From positions 536,533 to 548,149 of the forward strand of contig MU631335.1 in assembly GCA_026770615.1 (NCBI GenBank): a stretch of 11,617 nt of DNA, given 5' to 3'. Both the position numbers and the translations under genes were made by a program. The notes under the pieces were generated by a model. The model saw only the letters and a list, made by a program, of their open reading frames with translations. It did not search any database and was not told the origin of the DNA. Source of the DNA: Pavlovales sp. CCMP2436. Lineage: Eukaryota > Haptophyta > Pavlovophyceae > Pavlovales. Positions within the stretch are counted from its first letter, which is position 1; each line of letters starts with the position of its first letter. This document shows positions 1 to 7,416 of this stretch, in pieces.

Positions 1-2135
1 TGCTCTCGCGTGGCTGAAAAAAATTTACCAGCGCAGGGAGAAGTGGGCGTACCGGTACACGTGGAAGTATTTAACCGCCGGCGCTAACTCGATGCAGGTA
101 TGTCAGGCGCCCCCGCGCCCCCGCGCCCTCACGCCCCCGCACCTTCGCGCCCCTGCGCCTTCGCGCCCCCGCGCCCCCGGGTTCCCGGGCCTTTGGCCCC
201 ACCGGGCTCCCGAGCTCCCGAGCCGCCCTTTCCCCCCCTCCCCCCACCCCCCCCGGGGGGAGAGGGGGGGGGGTACTGAACGTCTGTACTGATCCCTCCC
301 CCACCCCGCCCTTCCCAGCGCGCTGAGGCTGTGCACTCCGCGCTCAAGATTGGCGTGGACCAGACGCACCTGCTCGTGGAACTCATCAAGTACGTGGAGA
401 AATACGAGGAGATTAAGGAGATTCGCAACGAGCTCAAAGCGACGCGCACCGCGGTGAAGCACGTCTGCAACACCACGACGGAGCTGCCCATCGTCCAGAA
501 GCTGATCCGCGATGGAATGATCACGCCGTACGCTGTCGAGCGCGTCAAGGCGCAGGCCGTGCTCAGCCTGACCTACCAGGTATGCGTAGCCCCTAACCCT
601 ACTAATTTCAGCTAATTTCGACTTCTAGGCTTACCTTACCCTTATCCTACCTAGTATAATCCGGGGCCTAGCTCATTGCCATAGCTCCAACCCGAACCAC
701 CTTCACTACGTGTGTAAACTTATCAGGTGTACCTCACCGTCAAGTGCGGCGACGTATGCGATTGGCGCTACATCGTAATTTATCCGGGCCACGCACAGGT
801 TTTTTTTTTTTTTTTTTTTTTTTGGCTACATAATTTATCATCTTAGTCATAATAGTTTCATAATTATTGTAATTTTACGAATATATAATATCAAAATTTA
901 TAATGATGATGATAATAATAATAATAATACTATTAGAATAAAACAATTATTTAATAATATTATAAACATTGGGCGCGGAGTCCGATACATTTATATCTAT
1001 TTATCTATCTAATGTATAATTTAACATTAGGCGCCGGTCAACAGGAGCGAGATGGCCGCCGAGTATGGGCGCGCATTCACCGAGATCGTGAGCGACGTCG
1101 AGGAGAGCAACATCGATCTGCTGCGCCAGGGGCATGCTGCCGGCTTAGCCGCGGCCCGTGCGATCGCCAAGCTGCGTTCGGCCGGCGGGGGCTCGTCATC
1201 TGCGGCTGGCTCTGAATCGGCAGGCTCAGAGCAGCGCCAGCGCGCAGCAGACTACGGCCTCGGCGCAGACCGTGGCAGCGGGTGGCGGGTCACCTCGCTG
1301 AAGCGCTGCTCATGCCAGGGGCGCAAGCACTCGGGCTGAGCGATAAATGCTGCCCCAGTGTTCACTGCACAACCCACGTCTAGCAGCACATTTTCCTGAC
1401 CCCCCCCCGGCCAGCCGCCGCCGCCGCCACCGCCCGCCCCGCATGCGCGTTGTTCTCCTACGTAGTATACCATGCAGGCACAGCCTCCTGGTCGACCAGG
1501 TCCTCTTCTCCCATGGCAAACCCCTCGAATCCCTCATCAGCGACAAGCTGTTCGCCCGGCTTTGGCTTACGTCGTCCTTTGAGGCAGGCCAGCTTTACCG
1601 AGCTCGATCGCACCTCTTCGCGTTCATCCGCCGTGCGGGGCCTAGCACCTCCGCCGCAGAGCCTTCCACGACGTGGTCCGAGCGCGTGCAGATGCTCGTC
1701 AACGAGACACGACACCTCGCGCAGCTCGCCGCCAAGGTTCCCGCGCTCATGGCGGAGATGCGGCGAGCGGTGGACGTTCTCTACCGCAAGGCGGCTGGCC
1801 TTCCCGATATTGAGACGCTGCACTTTGTCACCGTCTCGGGGAGCGCGCGTGCGACCACCGCTGCTGCTAATGGGGCACCTTCTCTCGCGGCGCAGACGGC
1901 GGCAGCGGCGGCGGCAGCTGCGGCGGCGGCAGCGGCGGCGGGAGCGCAGCCCACGAGTGCGCTGCCGCCGCTTAGCGCGCATGGGGTTGGCCCCAAGCGC
2001 CAAAAGCGCATTCCAAATGAGGGGGCGGCGCTGCCCCCCCGAGCGGGGGCGGGGGCGGCGGGGAGCGCGGCGGCGGGCGGGGAGCGCGGCGGCGGCGGCG
2101 GCGGAGTGCGCGGCCGTGGACTCGGCCGCACGTAG
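1..2135 (+). CDS. MULE/FAR1-type transposase, C-terminal part, spliced (5' end outside window)
   Basis: Proposed exons are 1-97, 319-579, 727-798, 1031-about 1335 and 1466-2135. The first three introns (98-318, 580-726, 799-1030) have GT-AG ends and keep one frame. Exon 1 encodes KWAYRYTWKYLTAGANS and exon 2 continues RAEAVHSALK, followed by a charged helix. This is the WxxxYxxxxFxxGxxxTQRxESxN block that follows the catalytic core in Mutator-like transposases. A SWIM-type zinc finger appears as CSC (1307-1315) and IPCRH (1467-1481), and GPKRQKRIPNEG near the C-terminus resembles the GRPKxKRI tail of the family. The catalytic DDE part would lie upstream. Exon 4 and the last exon are rich in Ala, Ser and Gly. 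The donor of the last intron (near 1335) is not canonical, so that junction is uncertain and may be a GC-AG intron or a lesion. The family is inferred from motif memory, not a search; a domesticated FAR1-like regulator is the alternative. Confidence 0.72.
799..1030 (+). other. AT-rich intron with 24-nt poly-T and GAT/AAT microsatellite
   Basis: This is the third intron of the MULE-type gene. It starts GTTTT and ends TTAG. A run of 24 T occupies 800-823, directly after the donor G, and short GAT then AAT repeats lie near 902-930. The intron is strongly AT-rich, whereas the exons on both sides are GC-rich. Read on the minus strand the T run would be a poly-A tail, so a retroposed insertion is possible, but I found no coding or SINE-like module. 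Confidence 0.6.
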
Positions 2136-2225
2136 TCTTATAAGGGAGCGGTCTCTTTAGTTACTATTTGTATGATAGCAGAAGTCGTCAGCTAAATTGT
2201 TATTGTTAGTCATTAGTGCCGCGGT

Positions 2226-2289
2226 GCTAGACGCAAGCATCCCGCCTTTTAAGTCCAGCTAGACGCAAGCATCCCGCCTTTTAAGTCCA
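2226..2289. repeat. 32-bp perfect tandem duplication
   Basis: Two identical 32-bp copies, 2226-2257 and 2258-2289, each begin GCTAGACGCAAGC and end TTTTAAGTCCA. They lie in the presumed 3' untranslated region of the MULE-type gene. Confidence 0.9.
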
Positions 2290-2327
2290 AGTCACCTCAG
2301 TTTGCTTAGTTTGAGTTAACTTAGTTT

Positions 2328-2333
2328 AATAAA
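2328..2333 (+). terminator. Possible polyadenylation signal AATAAA
   Basis: AATAAA lies 193 bases after the stop codon of the MULE-type gene in an AT-richer stretch. Whether this organism uses the AATAAA signal is unknown, so this is suggestive only. Confidence 0.35.
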
Positions 2334-2345
2334 TATTCCGCGAGT

Positions 2346-2391
2346 CCTCTCGGCGTCGTCAGTTTATAACGACGTCACTTACTCCGAGAGG
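2346..2391. repeat. Two-part hairpin downstream of the MULE-type gene
   Basis: CCTCTCGG (2346-2353) pairs with CCGAGAGG (2384-2391). Inside it CGTCGT (2354-2359) pairs with ACGACG (2369-2374) around a 9-base loop. The 9 bases at 2375-2383 form a one-sided bulge. It could be a transcript-end structure or part of a transposon terminal region. Confidence 0.7.
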
Positions 2392-2493
2392 TGAATCCGC
2401 CATGCCAGCAGGTACCTTCAACTGCACCTATACGCTAAAGTCCCACCCATGACAGTTACGCTCGAGCCAAGTGACGTCGAGCAGTCTGACTTC

Positions 2494-2616
2494 CGAGTCA
2501 CCGTCGCGAGGCAGCCGAGACTCGTGGGACTTGATGACCCAGCCCGTAGTCGACTCCTCGATGACGATCTTCCATTTGCACAAGGGCCTGCTTGCGCGTC
2601 GCTCAAGGCCCTTGTG
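2494..2616 (-). pseudogene. Possible FAR1/MULE N-terminal zinc-binding fragment
   Basis: On the minus strand an open frame (2751 to 2428, no ATG start) contains RRASRPLCKWKI, then an acidic linker, then TTGWVIKSH. The layout C-x-W-[KR]-I ... GW-x-[IV]-K ... H resembles the DNA-binding WRKY-GCM1-type finger at the N-terminus of FAR1/MULE transposases. The expected HNH end is not clear, and the surrounding frame is arginine-rich and probably non-coding. It would be a second, inverted MULE fragment next to the plus-strand one. Weak evidence. Confidence 0.25.
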
Positions 2617-2639
2617 GCAGCCCGCGGAAGTCGAGGCCG

Positions 2640-2940
2640 TTCCGATCTGCGTAGCCTGTGCCGCGATTTCCAGCAGCGATCGCCTCCGCCGTACGGCGCG
2701 TGTACATGGGCGCCGCCACGCCGCCGCCGCCGAGCCCGCCACCAGCGCCAAGCCCGGCGGGCTCGCCGCCGCCCTCGCCGTCGAGCGCGAATCCGTAGGG
2801 GCACTCGAGCCGTCCGTGGCGTTGACGGCTCGCCAGCCCGCGGCGGCTGCGGCGGCGTGTGCGGCGCCTCGTCGCCCATCATGTCCGTGTCCGCGGCGGC
2901 AGCGGCGAGCGCGGAAAAGGGCGCGGAGAAGCCGCCAGCT

Positions 2941-2971
<31 letters not shown>

Positions 2972-3007
2972 CAGCGCCGAGGCCGCCGCCATCCTCGCCG
3001 TCATCCT
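2640..3007. other. GC-rich low-complexity stretch (CCG/GCC-rich)
   Basis: Long open frames exist on both strands only because the sequence is CCG/GCC-rich and stop-poor. Predicted peptides are arginine-rich or proline-rich (for example PPPPPSPPPAPRPPP near 2953-2997). I see no domain or credible start, and treat it as low-complexity DNA, possibly exon debris. Confidence 0.5.
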
Positions 3008-3069
3008 AGGCTGAGCGAGCACCTCGTGATCGGAGCGGCGGCGCCGAGAGCGCTGGCCGAAGTTGAACG
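3008..3069 (+). repeat. 62-bp dispersed repeat, copy 1
   Basis: It begins AGGCTGAGCGAGCAC and matches 9555-9616 in the same orientation with 4 mismatches in 62 positions. The flanking bases of the two copies differ, so this is a discrete mobile or conserved piece. It contains short palindromes (GGCGCC, AGCGCT). Confidence 0.9.
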
Positions 3070-3090
3070 TGCTCACGAGGCGGCGCGACG

Positions 3091-3992
3091 ATGGACGAGC
3101 CCATCGAGTACAGCCCGCGGACCCGTCCGGAACAACATGGGCGGCGGTCGTTAGGCCTTCCCGACCTCCGCCGCGAGGAGACGAGGGACGAGCACAGCGT
3201 CGGCCCCTCCGAGCTCCGCCGCGCGAAGACGGGGGACGAGCACGTCGTCTACAGCCCGCAGGCACTGCGTGGCCAAGGGGGGCGGCTGTCGCCCGGCCTC
3301 TTCGGGCTCAACCGCAAGGAGCCAACTGGCGAGCACGTCGTCTACAGCCCGCAGGCACTGCGTGGCCAAGATGGGCGGCTGTCGCCCGGCCTCTTCGAGC
3401 TCCACCGCAAGGAGCCGACTGGCGAGCGCGTCGTCTATAGCCCCCAGGCACTACGTGGCCAAGGTGGGCGGTTGTCGCCCGGCCTCTCTTCGAACTCCAC
3501 CGCAAGGAGCCAACTGGCGAGCGCGTCGACTACAGCCCGCCGGCGCGGCAGGGGCATGCCGGCTCGCCGAGTGGCAAGGAGGTGGCACTCCAGTTCTCAC
3601 CGCCGAGACGGGCGCCGTCGACCTTCGCGGACAACCGCACACTGCGAGTGGGCTCATCGCCGAGTCGTGGTGACACGGCTCGGGTGGCATCTCAGTTCGG
3701 CTCCTGCGGGCACCGACAGGACTTTTCGCCGAGCCGTGCACGCGGCACGGCTCGGGTCGTACCTGAGATAGGCGCCTGCAGGCGCCAATATAGCTTTTCG
3801 CTGGGCCGTGACGACAAGGCACAGGAATCGCAAGGGGCCGGTGCATGGGCACGGCCGATCTTCGCAGAGGCGGGAGCCCGAGTGGCAGGTGGAGTTCCTA
3901 GCTTCGAACGCAGAGTCCCTATACACCCGCGTGTATGCTTAGTTACGTCTTGGGACAGTTTTGAAACCCGTGTGCCCCAAAATCTGTCCTAG
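3091..3992 (+). CDS. Repeat protein ORF, frame-interrupted, 3' end running into the element
   Basis: This is an unrecognised protein opening at ATG 3091. It contains 31-residue repeats (93 bp; SPQALRGQGGRLSPGLF and HRKEPTGE blocks) over about 3220-3545. In the fourth unit a TC dinucleotide is inserted at about 3487, and the repeat sense continues in the next frame (HRKEPTGERVDYSP). That second frame then has 23-24-residue repeats (SPSR..TARV) at 3661 to about 3850 and stays open to a stop at 3992, the last 60 or so bases lying inside the left inverted repeat of the downstream element. The sharing of one sense frame across two repeat types argues that this was coding. The composition is Arg/Pro/Ser-rich and the function is unknown. 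The alternative is non-coding minisatellite DNA. Confidence 0.38.
3220..3545 (+). repeat. 93-bp tandem repeat (31 codons)
   Basis: The marker GGCCAAG recurs at 3271, 3364 and 3457, exactly 93 bases apart. A degenerate half-unit precedes it, and the fourth unit carries a 2-base insertion. The period is a multiple of three, so the first copies stay in frame. Confidence 0.9.
3661..3850 (+). repeat. Imperfect 69-72-bp tandem repeats
   Basis: Units start at 3661 (69 bp), 3730 (72 bp) and about 3802 (diverged). Each has a CGAG[TC]CGTG-like start, CACGGCTCGGGT, and a CTTTTCGC end. Lengths are multiples of three. Confidence 0.75.
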
Positions 3993-4645
3993 TGCATCCC
4001 GGGTGTGTTTCCCGTGTGTTCCGGCATGCGTGATTCGGTGCGTTTTGGCTTGGCTCGGATGTTCGTTTTTGATTTTGTGTGTGTTTCGTTTTTGTCAAAA
4101 TGACGGTTTTGGAGATGAAGCCCGTGTCTTGGTGGACCGGCGATGAAAAACCGTGGTGGTCGTGTGGTGCCACGGTGGATTGTGAGTGGCCGAATCGTTC
4201 AGTCTCAGGACAGTTTTGGTTTTCATGGTGGACCGTGGAGGAAAAAACCGTGGTGGGCGTGTGGTGCCACGGTGGATTGTGAGTGGCCGAATCGTTCAGT
4301 TCTGGGACAGTTTGGGTTTGGCGCACCACCTCGTCCTTGATTTCGTGTGTGTTTCGTTTTTGTCAAAATGACGGTTTTGGAGATGAAGCCCGTGGCTTGG
4401 TGGACCGGTGATGAAAAACCGTGGTGGTCGTGTGGTGCCACGGTGGATTGTGAGTGACCTAATCGTTCAGTCTTGGGACAGTTTTGGTTTCCAAGACGTG
4501 CCCAGGGGATCGCGGGTGTCGGGGGAGGGGGGGTCAGAGTCAGGGTGGGGGCATAGGCGGACACAGGGGACGGCACAGAGGAATCCGGACATCGAGGACG
4601 GCGTGAACAAAAGCGTACATCGTGGTTGCACAGAGGAATCCGGAC
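3931..4645 (+). repeat. Left terminal inverted repeat (expanded)
   Basis: This is nearly identical to the reverse complement of 7783-8237 from the outer TTAGTTACGTCTTGGGACAG to the inner CACAGAGGAATCCGGAC. It is about 260 bp longer than the right copy because it holds an extra internal duplication of 268 bp (marker GTTTCGTTTTTGTC at 4083 and 4351). A third, shorter partial copy lies at about 4224-4315. Similarity continues outward with one mismatch to about 3931. Confidence 0.92.
4083..4494 (+). repeat. 268-bp tandem duplication within the left inverted repeat
   Basis: The block running from GTTTCGTTTTTGTC through GTGGTGCCACGGTGGATT to the CAGTTTTGGTTT region occurs twice with a 268-base offset. 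A nested partial copy carrying GGTGGACCGTGG sits between. The right terminal repeat has a single copy. Confidence 0.88.
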
Positions 4646-4832
4646 TGTTAGGGTTTGGGCTATCGGAAATAGCACGTGTTAGGGTTTGGGCTACCGGAAA
4701 TAGTACATGTTAGGGTTAGCAACTGTGCGTGTGTAGGTGGGCTTAGGTAAGTGCAAGTGGGAGTTTTGGGGCTCGGGACGACGACAGGGACCCTTGGGGT
4801 AGGGTGGGTGGCTTGGGAAGTTGCGGCGGTCA
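4646..4832. other. Subterminal spacer, no gene seen
   Basis: Between the left inverted repeat and the tandem duplication there are two copies of a GGCTAYCGGAAATAG motif followed by TTAGGGTT, then G-rich sequence. No credible ORF was seen. Confidence 0.6.
4658..4717 (+). promoter_or_regulatory. Repeated motif, copies 1 and 2 (possible promoter element)
   Basis: GGCTATCGGAAATAGCACG (4658 on) and GGCTACCGGAAATAGTACA (4689 on) are each followed by TGTTAGGGTT. A third copy at 5264-5290 lies 54 bases upstream of the first ORF of the element. Recurrence ahead of genes suggests a regulatory site; function is not shown. Confidence 0.4.
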
Positions 4833-5219
4833 GATTAGCCCCTCGCCAGACCAAGTTGAAAAAATCGAAAAAGAGGTAAGGTGCACCCTTGGCAAAAAGT
4901 GTGAAATTTGAAATTGCGTTTGCACAGGCGTAAAGGCGTGGCTGGTGATTGAATCGATCACGGAGGTCCCAAGGGGTCTCGGAGGCATTGGCAGAGGGCT
5001 CGGGAGCATCTGAAAGTTCGATTAGCCCCTCGCCAGACCAAGTTGAAAAAAATGAAAAAGAGGTAAGGTAGTAAGTAGTACCCTTAGCAAAAAGTGTGAA
5101 ATTTGAAATCGCGTTTGCACAGGCGTAAAGGCGTGGCTGGTGGTTGAATCGATCACGGAGGTCGCAAGGGGTCTCGGGGGCATCGGCAGAGGGCTGGGGA
5201 GCATCTGAAAATTTGATGG
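4833..5219 (+). repeat. 187-195-bp tandem duplication
   Basis: Two adjacent copies start GATTAGCCCCTCGCCAGACC at 4833 and 5020 and end near AGCATCTGAAA. The second copy has a net 8-base insertion near 5068-5080, so the offset grows to 195 downstream. A minus-strand frame stays open across both copies in the same phase, encoding two similar peptides, but there is no recognisable domain. Confidence 0.92.
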
Positions 5220-5263
5220 AGGTCGGCAAAAATGATTCCCCCTCGATCGTCAAAATCGCCTCG

Positions 5264-5290
5264 GGCTACCGGAATTACACATCTAGGGTT
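5264..5290 (+). promoter_or_regulatory. Repeated motif, copy 3, upstream of the zinc-ribbon ORF
   Basis: GGCTACCGGAATTACACATC followed by TAGGGTT matches the pair at 4658 and 4689 with a few changes. It lies 54 bases before ATG 5345, a plausible promoter distance in a compact viral-like element. Inferred only. Confidence 0.4.
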
Positions 5291-5344
5291 AGAGTGGTGC
5301 GTGGAGTAGTGCGTTGAAAAAAAACCTCGGCGGAGGGTAGTGGC

Positions 5345-5632
5345 ATGGGGGCCATCAAGCGTTTTGAAATGAAAGTGCGTCCGCGCATCGGGGTCGTCTT
5401 TGATGGCAAGGAGGAAATAGCGTCGATAACGTGCACGGGCTGCGGAAAACAAAAAACTTCGAACGAAATGAACCATCGCAGGCGGAAGACCGGAGAGATC
5501 AAAATTACGAACAAATGCGGAATGTGCTACCGCACACAGGCTCGGGTGCGTTCGGTAAGGTTCCGCATAAGCCACAACGCGGAGATCGATTTGCAGGACG
5601 CCCTCGATTTGCTTGATCGAGCTTACGAATGA
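5345..5632 (+). CDS. Small zinc-ribbon protein of the element
   Basis: This is a complete 95-residue ORF with an ATG start and TGA stop. It has C30-x2-C33, a basic stretch NHRRRKTGEIKI, then C58-x2-C61, giving a four-cysteine zinc ribbon like those in small phage and viral DNA-binding proteins and at the N-terminus of recombination endonuclease VII/HNH-type proteins. No endonuclease catalytic motif follows. It ends with an acidic helix (LQDALDLLDRAYE). It is the first plus-strand gene inside the left end, behind a repeated motif, which suggests an early or regulatory role. The zinc ribbon is seen; DNA or RNA binding is inferred; the specific family is unknown. Confidence 0.65.
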   Translation: MGAIKRFEMKVRPRIGVVFDGKEEIASITCTGCGKQKTSNEMNHRRRKTGEIKITNKCGMCYRTQARVRSVRFRISHNAEIDLQDALDLLDRAYE

Positions 5633-5762
5633 GGATCCAAAACACCTTGGAACGTCTCAGATCATCCAGGATCACAAAAATCCTCGGGATGATTTCAGAT
5701 CTCAGAAATGGTCGGTGCGTTATTTTGGCGAAATGAAAATCTAGACCAGTTGTACACCAAAG

Positions 5763-6077
5763 ATGGATCGCTTCCAGACTCAGCTAGAGCTCGAGCGCAC
5801 CCAGACGCCCTCGGTCAGCATGGGCCAGGCAGCCGCCGCCGCAATGATTGCCAGGGCTCGCCCCGCCCGCTACGCAAACTACACATTTGCACCCCAGGCC
5901 GCACCCTCGCGTGCCGGAAGGACATTCTTCAAAGTCTCGGGGACGTCTCGTTTCCAGCCCCAAGTGCAAAAAACGGTCGATCGCAATACCCAACGTGAGA
6001 ACATTGCAATTTTCAAGGACCTTTACTGGCTTTACGGGCAGGATGCACCCGCAGTCAAATTTAACGATAAAAAGTAG
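5763..6077 (+). CDS. Uncharacterised 104-residue ORF, possibly the first exon of the next gene
   Basis: ATG 5763 starts MDRFQTQLELERTQ, followed by an Ala/Arg/Pro-rich middle and a C-terminus ENIAIFKDLYWLYGQDAPAV. It stops at TAG 6075-6077, just after an A5G run (6069-6074). The next frame (-1 class) is open from 6071 and has no ATG until about 6176, so the two ORFs may form one gene. A 47-base GT-AG intron at 6074-6120 would join them in frame; a -1 slip or one missing A at the run would also do so. No domain recognised. Confidence 0.5.
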   Translation: MDRFQTQLELERTQTPSVSMGQAAAAAMIARARPARYANYTFAPQAAPSRAGRTFFKVSGTSRFQPQVQKTVDRNTQRENIAIFKDLYWLYGQDAPAVKFNDKK

Positions 6078-6120
6078 CATACGTGGTGAAAACGGGACGC
6101 TTCATTCCCTCGACACAGAG

Positions 6121-6709
6121 TGGTTCTGACAAACTTGAAAAACGCGTCTCGGAACAATCAAATCGTCTCGATGAAATGGTATTTATGGACTTTGGCGATG
6201 CTGTTGAAAACCGCGCAGGTGAAAAGATATCAAAGGCTTTTATGATCAAGTTTTTGCTTAGAAAAGAAACCGCGCGGATGAGGACGATGGTGCCTCAGGT
6301 GGAGGTTACCATGTCGCTCGCTGGTTTCAAACAAATAAAGTATAAGCGGGAAAAATCAGAAGAAATAAATTTGGAATTGAGTCGATTCGTAGACGACAAC
6401 GGAAAGTATGAAGACGAATCGGTGATAGAGCGTCCCGAAACCAAGCGAGTGGCGTTTAAACTTAACAACAAGATATATAGTAAAGCTTTCGCGGTAATTA
6501 TAGGTAAAGTAATAAAAAAGGAAGTTGAAGAAATGACGGTGCAGGCAGTGTTGATGCACAGAGTAACGATCAAAGGTGAATTCCTCAGTCGGGAAAGAGG
6601 GGGGCAGAAGAAATTGTCGAGGGAGGTGATTTCACGGACATGGATTTTTGCATACAAAGTGATAATAAAAATAGCTTTGGGTCCATGGACAAGCGGTCAA
6701 CAAAAATGA
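6121..6709 (+). pseudogene. Region upstream of PolB in Polinton-type proteins, first part (frame-broken)
   Basis: The open frame lacks an early ATG. Its residues include MDFGDAVENRAGEKISKAF, then VPQVEVTMSLAGFKQI, a helix followed by a beta strand, then acidic and lysine-rich stretches. This order fits the poorly conserved N-terminal part found ahead of the conserved block in Polinton/Maverick and related protist proteins. The frame is convincing until about 6598. After the G6 run (6599-6604) it turns basic and ends, while the frame starting one base earlier becomes protein-like. Alternatives are a 107-base GT-AG intron (6504-6610) that also joins the frames, or programmed -1 slippage at A-GGG-GGG. 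May be one gene with the ORFs before and after. Confidence 0.5.
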
Positions 6710-7416
6710 GCGGATTCATAAAGCACACAACACAACGGTTCATAAATGTATTTACCACGTTTGATATCAAAAAAGATTCAGAACATCACGGGAAGTGGTT
6801 CACACAAGGACTTGGGCTCAACCTAGCAATATTGCCGACGTCCCTAAACGACCCCGGTGGAACGCACGTTGTTTTGCCAAAGGTGTTCACGACAGTCGCA
6901 AAGCAAATAATAAACCCGCAAAACAAAGATGACCGATGCTTCTTATGGGCGAGTTTGGTGTCTTTTGCAAAAAATGAGAAGCTCGCACACCCGGAGCGCG
7001 TTAGCGTTTTGAGGAAAATAGCTGACAAAATCAAGATTCCCGAAGGTGCAATATTCCCAGTCACGGGTCTCGATGTAGACAAATGGGAAGAAGCAAACCC
7101 TAAAATTACTTGGTCCATATACGGTCTTGGGGATGGCAACGACGTGATCAGCATCCGGGTGGCCCCAGCAACAATGCAACGCAAACGTAAACACATCATG
7201 CTGGTGCTCTACAAAAATCACTACGTCTTTGCAGGATCCCTCGACGCTCTACTTTGCGTCAACGATGATCACCGCACCTTTTGCACAAGCTGCCACTCGT
7301 ACTTTTACAAAAACTCGGCGAGTCAGATGGAAAAGATGAAAGCGCACATCAAAGTTTGCAACGGAGTCGATCAAACACGGGTGATCCACAAGGCACTAAC
7401 ATGCCGTCAAATATGA
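6640..7416 (+). CDS. Region upstream of PolB in Polinton/Maverick-type proteins, conserved block with zinc finger (polymerase domain absent)
   Basis: 258 residues from ATG 6640; the frame is open from 6580. Landmarks are NPQNKDDRCFLWA (93-104), HPER (117-120), FPVTGLDVDKWEEANP (139-154), WSIYGLG (158-164), HIMLVLYKNHYVF (185-197), and a finger C215-x2-C218 ... H236-x3-C240. The same series (NxDNxCFxWA, HPER, FPVxLxDIxKFExxN, INVFGxE, HINLLLI, HYCLIKxLSRLL, FCxxCxxxF...LxxHxxxC) is common in Polinton/Maverick and related invertebrate and protist proteins, where family-B polymerase or endonuclease domains follow. Here the protein stops 18 residues after the finger, and none of those domains follows. 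I recognise the pattern from memory, so it needs a profile search. Role is presumably replication. Confidence 0.72.
   Translation: MDFCIQSDNKNSFGSMDKRSTKMSGFIKHTTQRFINVFTTFDIKKDSEHHGKWFTQGLGLNLAILPTSLNDPGGTHVVLPKVFTTVAKQIINPQNKDDRCFLWASLVSFAKNEKLAHPERVSVLRKIADKIKIPEGAIFPVTGLDVDKWEEANPKITWSIYGLGDGNDVISIRVAPATMQRKRKHIMLVLYKNHYVFAGSLDALLCVNDDHRTFCTSCHSYFYKNSASQMEKMKAHIKVCNGVDQTRVIHKALTCRQI

Noticed and set aside
1458..2003. Minus-strand 181-residue open frame
   Set aside because: Antisense shadow of the last MULE-type exon in GC-rich, stop-poor DNA; arginine-rich with no domain.
1450..2160. Plus-strand 236-residue frame overlapping the last MULE-type exon
   Set aside because: Arg/Ser-rich shadow; the competing frame carries IPCRH and the KRIP tail.
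3921..3936. Palindrome ATACACCCGCGTGTAT as a target-site duplication of the element
   Set aside because: The right flank has CATACACACACGAG, not a matching direct repeat; the similarity is inverted and belongs to the terminal repeat edge.
4646..5290. TTAGGG/TTTAGGG-like words suggesting telomeric DNA
   Set aside because: Only a few scattered copies within a longer repeated motif, not a tandem array; gene-bearing DNA lies on both sides.
5153..5575. Minus-strand 140-residue frame opposite the zinc-ribbon ORF
   Set aside because: Antisense shadow; the plus strand has the paired CxxC motifs and an ATG start.
6295..6657. Minus-strand 120-residue frame (hydrophobic)
   Set aside because: Antisense of a coding frame with many acidic and lysine codons, which gives Phe/Leu/Ser-rich shadows; not a membrane protein gene.
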